Source: Blautia sp. (GTDB lineage: Bacteria; Bacillota; Clostridia; Lachnospirales; Lachnospiraceae). From it: 64,000 bases of DNA. Below the pieces are notes generated by a model. That model did not search any database. It saw nothing but the letters and a program-made list of their open reading frames with translations, and had not been told where the DNA came from. The stretch covers positions 1-64,000 of the forward strand of contig JAFVGK010000180.1 of the NCBI GenBank assembly GCA_017475035.1, read 5' to 3'. Position numbers and translations under genes: made by a program. Positions within the stretch are counted from its first letter, which is position 1. Each line of letters opens with the position of its first letter. Positions 59,516-64,000 of this stretch are shown here, in pieces.

Positions 59516-59593
59516 GAAAGATACCGCTTACGCAGCGTAAACCCGGCGCAGCTAACGAATCAAAATGCAGGCATTCTGTTCGTTTACTATAAC
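59516..59593 (-). repeat. Dispersed repeat family R1, copy D
   Basis: On the minus strand it reads GTAAACGAACAGAATGCCTG, then CATTTTGATTCGTTAGCTGC, then GCCGGGTTTACGCTGCG, then TAAGCGG, matching the left and central parts of copy C and copy B. The right end is missing. It sits right behind a terminator, like copies A and B. Confidence 0.65.
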
Positions 59594-59600
59594 ACTTGAT

Positions 59601-60104
59601 TTACATGAAACTGCGTTCATTTGGCCGGTGCGTCACAGACCAGCAGAAGGCCTGCACCAGGATGCAGCCCAGTAAAACTCCGATGCTGTCTATGCCGACA
59701 TCCTTAATTGATGAGCCTCTTCCGGAAACCATGGACTGATGGAACTCATCGAGGCCGGCGTAGCAGATACAGAATATGCAGGCAAGCAGAAACAGGCGGA
59801 ATCCGCGTATCCCATATACATAGAGAGGAAAGGACAGGCAGACCGCAAGCAGGAAAAATTCTGTGATGTGCGCGGCTTTGCGAACGTAATAATGGAGGCT
59901 GTAGGCTTGCTCGGATAATTCCCATTCGGACAGCTGCGTATTGAGAAGAATATCTTTTGTTTCTACGATCTCATAACTGATTCTGTAGCTTAAATCGCCG
60001 GATGACGAACCTGTCTGTGAGGAAAAAGAGTAAATCACGACCATCATGATGATAGCTGGAATAAATGAAAGAGGTTTTAACAGAGCTATAATCGTTTTTT
60101 TCAT
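59601..60104 (-). CDS. VanZ family membrane protein
   Basis: A 167-residue protein with four helices and the VanZ motifs IYSFSSQ, HITEFF and DEFHQSMVSGRGSSIKDVGIDSIGVLLG. VanZ proteins are linked to low-level teicoplanin resistance, but most, like this one outside a van cluster, have no known role. It lies 8 nt after deoD and is probably in the same transcript. Confidence 0.9.
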   Translation of the reverse strand: MKKTIIALLKPLSFIPAIIMMVVIYSFSSQTGSSSGDLSYRISYEIVETKDILLNTQLSEWELSEQAYSLHYYVRKAAHITEFFLLAVCLSFPLYVYGIRGFRLFLLACIFCICYAGLDEFHQSMVSGRGSSIKDVGIDSIGVLLGCILVQAFCWSVTHRPNERSFM

Positions 60105-60112
60105 AAATAGTA

Positions 60113-60823
60113 TTAAATCTCAAGTGCAATTTCCATCATCTGATGAAAACTGTTCTGCCTGTCTTCGGCAGAGAGAGCCTCAGGACGATAAAGATGATCG
60201 GAAATCGTGAGGATCGCCAATGCTTCCTTTCCGGCCCTTGCGGCGTTCATATACAGGGCGGCTGCTTCCATTTCCGTACACAGAACGCCCATGCGTCTCC
60301 AGAGATCGCTCTCCGATGGATCATCCGCATAGAAGACATCGGAGGAGAAGATGTTGCCGACGTGGTAACGGACGCCGGATTTTTCCGCATTTTCAACTGC
60401 TTTCGCCAAAAGGGAATAGCTGGCGATGGGCGCGAAGGTACCCGGCAGATGATACTGGCTGGCATATGAGGAATTCGTGCAGGCTCCCATGGCAATGACG
60501 ACATCACGAAGCATTACGTCATCCTGCAGAGCGCCGGCAGAGCCGATACGGATAATCTGGTCTACATCATAAAAATGATATAATTCATAAGAATAGATCG
60601 CAATGGACGGGATACCCATGCCGCCTCCCATGACGGAAACAGGTTTTCCTTTATAGGTGCCTGTGAAACCGAACATGTTCCGAACCGTGTTAAAACAGAC
60701 CGGATTTTCCAGATAATTTTCCGCAATGTATTTTGCGCGAAGCGGATCGCCGGGCATCAGTACTTTCTTTGCAATATCGCCGGGTTTTGCCCCGTTATGG
60801 GGAGTAGGTGTGTGTTGACTCAT
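60113..60823 (-). CDS. deoD: Purine nucleoside phosphorylase DeoD
   Basis: A 236-residue hexameric-type phosphorylase that splits purine nucleosides with phosphate. MPGDPLRAKYIAENYL binds phosphate, MGIPSIAIYSYEL and RIGSAGAL follow, with EMEAAALY for ribose and TISDHLY with the base-contact Asp. ATG 60823 has AAAGGAG 8 nt upstream and gives exactly the family length; the frame extends to 60880 without a site. Confidence 0.96.
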   Translation of the reverse strand: MSQHTPTPHNGAKPGDIAKKVLMPGDPLRAKYIAENYLENPVCFNTVRNMFGFTGTYKGKPVSVMGGGMGIPSIAIYSYELYHFYDVDQIIRIGSAGALQDDVMLRDVVIAMGACTNSSYASQYHLPGTFAPIASYSLLAKAVENAEKSGVRYHVGNIFSSDVFYADDPSESDLWRRMGVLCTEMEAAALYMNAARAGKEALAILTISDHLYRPEALSAEDRQNSFHQMMEIALEI

Positions 60824-60887
60824 GGTGTACGCTCCTTTCTTTTCAGAGAATGATGAAGCCGTGTCTCTTTTTCCTTCCATTAGATTT

Positions 60888-60916
60888 ATTATATCATAAC
60901 CGTGAATGTTTCACAA
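60888..60916 (-). promoter_or_regulatory. Promoter of deoD-vanZ
   Basis: On the minus strand TTGTGA (60916-60911), a 17-nt spacer and TATAAT (60893-60888). The 369-bp gap 60824-61192 otherwise holds only the divergent tetR promoter; 60920-61120 shows no gene I can defend. Confidence 0.75.
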
Positions 60917-61128
60917 CTCCCCAATTCAGAAGCATCACGGTTGGCAAACCGTAAGGAACCTTTGCGTTGTTCAGGTTTTATCATCGCGTACTGTCAAACC
61001 CTTGGAATCTGTTCTGATACACAAATGGATTGAGTATCCGGCAGTGCGTCCGGCTTTGCCGATACTTTTGAATGAATTGTTTCATGGTTGGCTCAACCTG
61101 TTCATAATTACCAATATCGTTCTGAATA

Positions 61129-61157
61129 TTGACAGGTTTATGATGTACTGTTATACT
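61129..61157 (+). promoter_or_regulatory. Promoter of the tetR-dehydrogenase operon
   Basis: TTGACA (61129-61134), a 17-nt spacer and TATACT (61152-61157), near consensus. I see no clear palindromic operator for the TetR protein in it. Confidence 0.82.
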
Positions 61158-61192
61158 GATAAGCGGATTATTGATAAAGGAAGGTGAAATAA

Positions 61193-61822
61193 ATGTCAAT
61201 TCCCGATAAGAGCATTGATCCACGATTGTTATCTGCGGCAAGAGAAGAATTCCTGAAAAATGGTTTTGAGAAGTCTTCTCTTGCTGTGATCTGTAAGAGA
61301 GCAGGCGTTACGACCGGCGCTCTTTACAATCGCTTCAGCGGCAAGGAAGATCTGTTTTCCGCCCTTGTAACTGATACGATCCGGGACATGGAGGAATATG
61401 TTCTGAAAATTGAAAGCGTAGACCTGACAAGCTGCACAGACCGGCAGATTTATGATGCGTTTTTCATGTCTTCTGAAATAAACAGGCAATGGCTTGAGTT
61501 TTTGTATGAACATAAAGAAGGACTTACGCTTCTGATCCGGTCTTCAGCCGGAACCAGATATGGAAGCTTTCACCATGACTGGGTGAAAATAATGTCCCGG
61601 TTCGATAATAAGTATTATCAGGAGGCGTACAGGCGCGGGTTGACGACAAAACTGGTTTCAGAGGAAGAGATGCACGTTTTGACTTATGGAGTATGGGGGC
61701 TTTTCTATGAGCCGTTTTTCTATGATTTTGCCTGGGAACAGATTGAGAGGCATGCAGAAATCATACAGGATTTTGTAGACTGGCATAAAGCATTGGGGAT
61801 AAAAAATCCCAGTGTTGATTGA
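61193..61822 (+). CDS. TetR/AcrR family transcriptional regulator
   Basis: A 209-residue repressor with the TetR helix-turn-helix (AREEFLKNGFEKSSLAVICKRAGVTTGALYNRFSGKEDLF, residues about 14-53) and a helical ligand-binding C-domain of unknown specificity. AAAGGTG lies 9 nt before the ATG. It heads an operon with two NAD(P)-dependent dehydrogenases and a membrane protein, and probably controls them in response to their substrate. Confidence 0.93.
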   Translation: MSIPDKSIDPRLLSAAREEFLKNGFEKSSLAVICKRAGVTTGALYNRFSGKEDLFSALVTDTIRDMEEYVLKIESVDLTSCTDRQIYDAFFMSSEINRQWLEFLYEHKEGLTLLIRSSAGTRYGSFHHDWVKIMSRFDNKYYQEAYRRGLTTKLVSEEEMHVLTYGVWGLFYEPFFYDFAWEQIERHAEIIQDFVDWHKALGIKNPSVD

Positions 61823-61883
61823 AAACTCTTCCGGGATGGTATTATACCTGGAAAGGTCCTATATAAGAAGGAGGATGGAAATC

Positions 61884-62921
61884 ATGACAACGCAGATGAA
61901 CCCGAATACTATCTTTCTTGTTACCGGCGCGGCAGGCTTCCTTGGCGGTACCGTATGCCGTCAGCTGGTAGAGGAGGGAAGAAAGGTAAGAGCGCTGGTT
62001 TTGCCGAATGACCCGGCAAGTAAATTTATTCCGGAGGAAGCAGAGGTTGTTGAAGGCAACCTGGCGGACCTGGAGAGTCTGAAGCCCTTTTTTGATATAC
62101 CGGAAGGGGAAGAGGCGATTGTGCTGCATATCGGGAGCATCGTCACGACGACTCCCGAATTTAATCAGAAAGTTATCGATGTAAATGTGGGAGGAACGAA
62201 AAATATTATTGAGCTTTGCCTGAGTACGCCGGGCGTAAAAAAGCTGGTGTATTGTTCCAGTACAGGAGCGATCCCGGAGATGCCGGAGGGAACCGCGATA
62301 CGGGAGATCGACTATTTTGACGAGACAAAGGTGCCCGGCTGTTATGCCCAGAGCAAAGCGCTTGCCACGCAGGAAGTCCTGGATGCCGTTCATCACAGGG
62401 GGCTGAACGCCTGTGTCGTCCATCCGAGCGGGATTATGGGGCCTGGTGACTACGCAGTCGGTGATATCACCAGGAACCTGATCCAGATCATCAACGGAGA
62501 GCTTCCCGCCGGAATTGACGGTGATTTTAATCTCTGTGATGTCAGGGATCTGGCGCAGGGCGTGATCGGAGCCGCTGAAAAAGGCCGCTGCGGGGAGTGC
62601 TATATTCTTGCGAACGAGCCTGTTACCTTTAAGGAATTCTGCCGTATGATTACAGATGAAAGCGGCGGAAAGAAAGTAAGCGTTTTTCTTCCGATCTTTG
62701 CGGCGAATATTATGGGCGCCGCAATGGAAATGAAAGCAAAAAGGACCGGAGAAAAGCCCGTGATGACAACCTTTGGCGTTTACAGTATGGCGAGGAACAA
62801 TTGCTTTGATTCGAGCAAGGCGAAAGAGGAGCTGGGATATAGCACCCGGCCTTATGAAGAAACGATAAAGGATATGATATCATGGCTTATCGAGGAAGGG
62901 ATCCTTAAAGTGGAATCATAA
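61884..62921 (+). CDS. NAD-dependent epimerase/dehydratase family (extended SDR) protein
   Basis: A 345-residue extended short-chain dehydrogenase. It shows the Rossmann motif TGAAGFLGG (about 13-21), then NVGGTKNIIEL, catalytic Ser in YCSSTGAIPE and YAQSKALA with Tyr and Lys. The layout is closest to dihydroflavonol-reductase/3-beta-hydroxysteroid-type members that reduce ketones. AAGGAGG lies 9 nt before ATG 61884; the frame runs upstream to 61812 but overlaps tetR without a site. Substrate unknown. Confidence 0.9.
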   Translation: MTTQMNPNTIFLVTGAAGFLGGTVCRQLVEEGRKVRALVLPNDPASKFIPEEAEVVEGNLADLESLKPFFDIPEGEEAIVLHIGSIVTTTPEFNQKVIDVNVGGTKNIIELCLSTPGVKKLVYCSSTGAIPEMPEGTAIREIDYFDETKVPGCYAQSKALATQEVLDAVHHRGLNACVVHPSGIMGPGDYAVGDITRNLIQIINGELPAGIDGDFNLCDVRDLAQGVIGAAEKGRCGECYILANEPVTFKEFCRMITDESGGKKVSVFLPIFAANIMGAAMEMKAKRTGEKPVMTTFGVYSMARNNCFDSSKAKEELGYSTRPYEETIKDMISWLIEEGILKVES

Positions 62922-62957
62922 GGAGCATGATGAGTCTGGAAAAAAGGAGGAGAAAAG

Positions 62958-63797
62958 ATGGCAAAGGTTTGTGTGATTACCGGCGGCGGAAGCGGTATGG
63001 GGCTTGAGGCTGCAAGAAATATAGATAAAGATGTTATTCTGGTATTAACCGGCAGAACGGTCGCGAAACTTGAAAAGGCAAAAGCGCTGCTGGAGTCGGA
63101 AGGGCACGAAGTTCACGTGACAGCCTGCGATGTTTCCGTACGCCGGGATGTTCATGAACTGTGCCTGCTGGCTGCAGGCCTTGGCACGATTAAGACCGTG
63201 ATCCATGCGGCAGGATTGTCGCCCACGATGGCCGATCCGGAGAAGATTATCATGGTTAATGCGGTGGGCACAAAGAATGTCAACATGGAGTTCTATAAAT
63301 ATATGAATGACGGCGGCGTGATCGTGGATGTAGCCTCCAGCTCTGCCTATGAAGCGCCGGCGATTCTTGTGAAGCATCAGATTTACGAAGAGGCGGAGTA
63401 CAAGGAGGAGGCATTCCTGAAGCATATGACAGGAGAGGCGAATCTCGCTCCGCAGGATTATCTTAAATCCGGGATGGCATATACATTAAGCAAAAACTTT
63501 GTCGTATGGTATGCGCAGAAATGCGCACATGAATACGGGAAAAAGGGAATCCGCGTGGTTTCTGTCAGCCCCGGTCTGATTGAGACGGATATGGGGACGC
63601 AGGAAGTGGAAAAATCAGATTTCGCGAAACAGATGATCGAGAATACCTGTGAGCGCAGAATGGGAAGACCCGAGGAGCTGGGCTTCGCCATCGCCATGAT
63701 CGCCGATGAGAGAAACGGATATCTCAGCGGGATTGATGTATTGATCGATGGCGGGGCGTCCACAGGCAAACGGTTCAAAGGGGTAAAGGGAGAATAA
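62958..63797 (+). CDS. SDR family oxidoreductase (classical type)
   Basis: A 279-residue short-chain dehydrogenase with cofactor motif TGGGSGMG, HAAG (NNAG equivalent), catalytic Ser in VASSSAY and YTLSK with Tyr and Lys. Between the Ser and the Tyr lies an insert of about 40 residues (VKHQIYEEAEYKEEAFLKHM...), longer than usual, which may shape a bulky substrate pocket. AAAGGAGGAG precedes the ATG. It lies 36 nt after the epimerase-like gene, with which it shares an operon. Steroid or other polycyclic alcohol substrates are possible but not shown. Confidence 0.92.
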   Translation: MAKVCVITGGGSGMGLEAARNIDKDVILVLTGRTVAKLEKAKALLESEGHEVHVTACDVSVRRDVHELCLLAAGLGTIKTVIHAAGLSPTMADPEKIIMVNAVGTKNVNMEFYKYMNDGGVIVDVASSSAYEAPAILVKHQIYEEAEYKEEAFLKHMTGEANLAPQDYLKSGMAYTLSKNFVVWYAQKCAHEYGKKGIRVVSVSPGLIETDMGTQEVEKSDFAKQMIENTCERRMGRPEELGFAIAMIADERNGYLSGIDVLIDGGASTGKRFKGVKGE

Positions 63798-64000
63798 ATG
63801 CTGTTTAATACTTTGGACAAATTTAAAAGAACGTTGCTTATGACGATCGTTCTTCTTATGTTTACGGGGCTGACGATGTTTCTGATCCCGGTATCCTATG
63901 TTCCGATGCTGGGAAAATTATTGGGTTTTACTCTCCTGGTATTTTCTATTCTGAGGATAATGGATTTTTTCAGCAGCAATAAGGCACTGATTCATTATAT
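63798..64000 (+). CDS. Membrane protein, N-terminal part (cut by window end)
   Basis: An open frame from ATG 63798, immediately after the SDR stop codon, with AAGGGAG about 5 nt upstream, runs off the window. The 67 visible residues hold two hydrophobic helices (LLMTIVLLMFTGLTMFLIP and YVPMLGKLLGFTLLVFSIL). It could be a DUF308/HdeD-like small membrane protein; too little is visible to be sure. It continues the tetR operon. Confidence 0.7.
   Translation, partial: MLFNTLDKFKRTLLMTIVLLMFTGLTMFLIPVSYVPMLGKLLGFTLLVFSILRIMDFFSSNKALIHY

Noticed and set aside
60906-61187. Open frame of 93 codons before tetR
   Set aside because: It covers the deoD and tetR promoters and has no ribosome site or family resemblance.

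Overview
This 64 kb window looks like chromosomal DNA from a gut-type anaerobic clostridium, most likely Lachnospiraceae or a close relative. This is inferred from gene content, not measured. The pointers are DUF4364, DUF1002 and two YesL/DUF624 proteins, YtcP/LplB-type sugar permeases, a meso-diaminopimelate dehydrogenase, strong AAGGAGG ribosome sites with frequent TTG starts, an ATT-started infC, and a relic of the AAA-ATPase/PD-(D/E)XK protein common in these genomes. Both strands are densely coded and I see no phage, insertion sequence or CRISPR array.

Layout. 1-260: 3' end of a 23S rRNA gene and its terminator, with no 5S gene behind it. 363-3026: a MerR regulator and a flavoprotein reductase, flanked by two near-identical terminator hairpins. 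3231-8706: a LarA-type nickel-pincer racemase behind a structured leader, an aminotransferase, and a polar amino acid ABC importer. 8720-13633: diaminopimelate dehydrogenase, then the tripartite tricarboxylate transporter tctCBA on the minus strand. 14080-25285: a fructan or sucrose locus with a LacI regulator, YesL, an ABC sugar importer, a GH32 hydrolase, an M3 peptidase and a PfkB fructokinase. 25368-31591: a GlgB-like protein with a degenerate active site, then a three-gene cassette of a secreted SH3 protein, a two-helix membrane protein and a membrane-anchored Hsp70-like ATPase.

31612-41261: housekeeping genes, namely tRNA-Thr(CGT), homoserine dehydrogenase, an L,D-transpeptidase, a HAD phosphatase, MutY, a glycosyltransferase, a PAP2 phosphatase and infC-rpmI-rplT. 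41487-47467: a decayed AAA-ATPase gene, then a branched-chain amino acid ABC importer and a cytidylate-kinase-like gene. 47509-55116: DUF4364/YesL, a large c-di-GMP protein, a Ca2+/Na+ exchanger and Lon. 55177-64000: an Asp-rich DUF1002 protein, NhaC, VanZ, DeoD, a TetR-controlled dehydrogenase pair, and a membrane protein cut by the window end.

The transport modules share a design in which the solute-binding protein gene comes first and is followed by an intercistronic hairpin. The best leads are: the MerR promoter with a 19-bp spacer and perfect dyad; the Hsp70-like membrane cassette; two families of dispersed intergenic repeats (four copies each); a 196-nt foldback element; structured leaders upstream of larA, ddh and infC; and two enzymes (GlgB-like, GGDEF) whose signature residues have been replaced.
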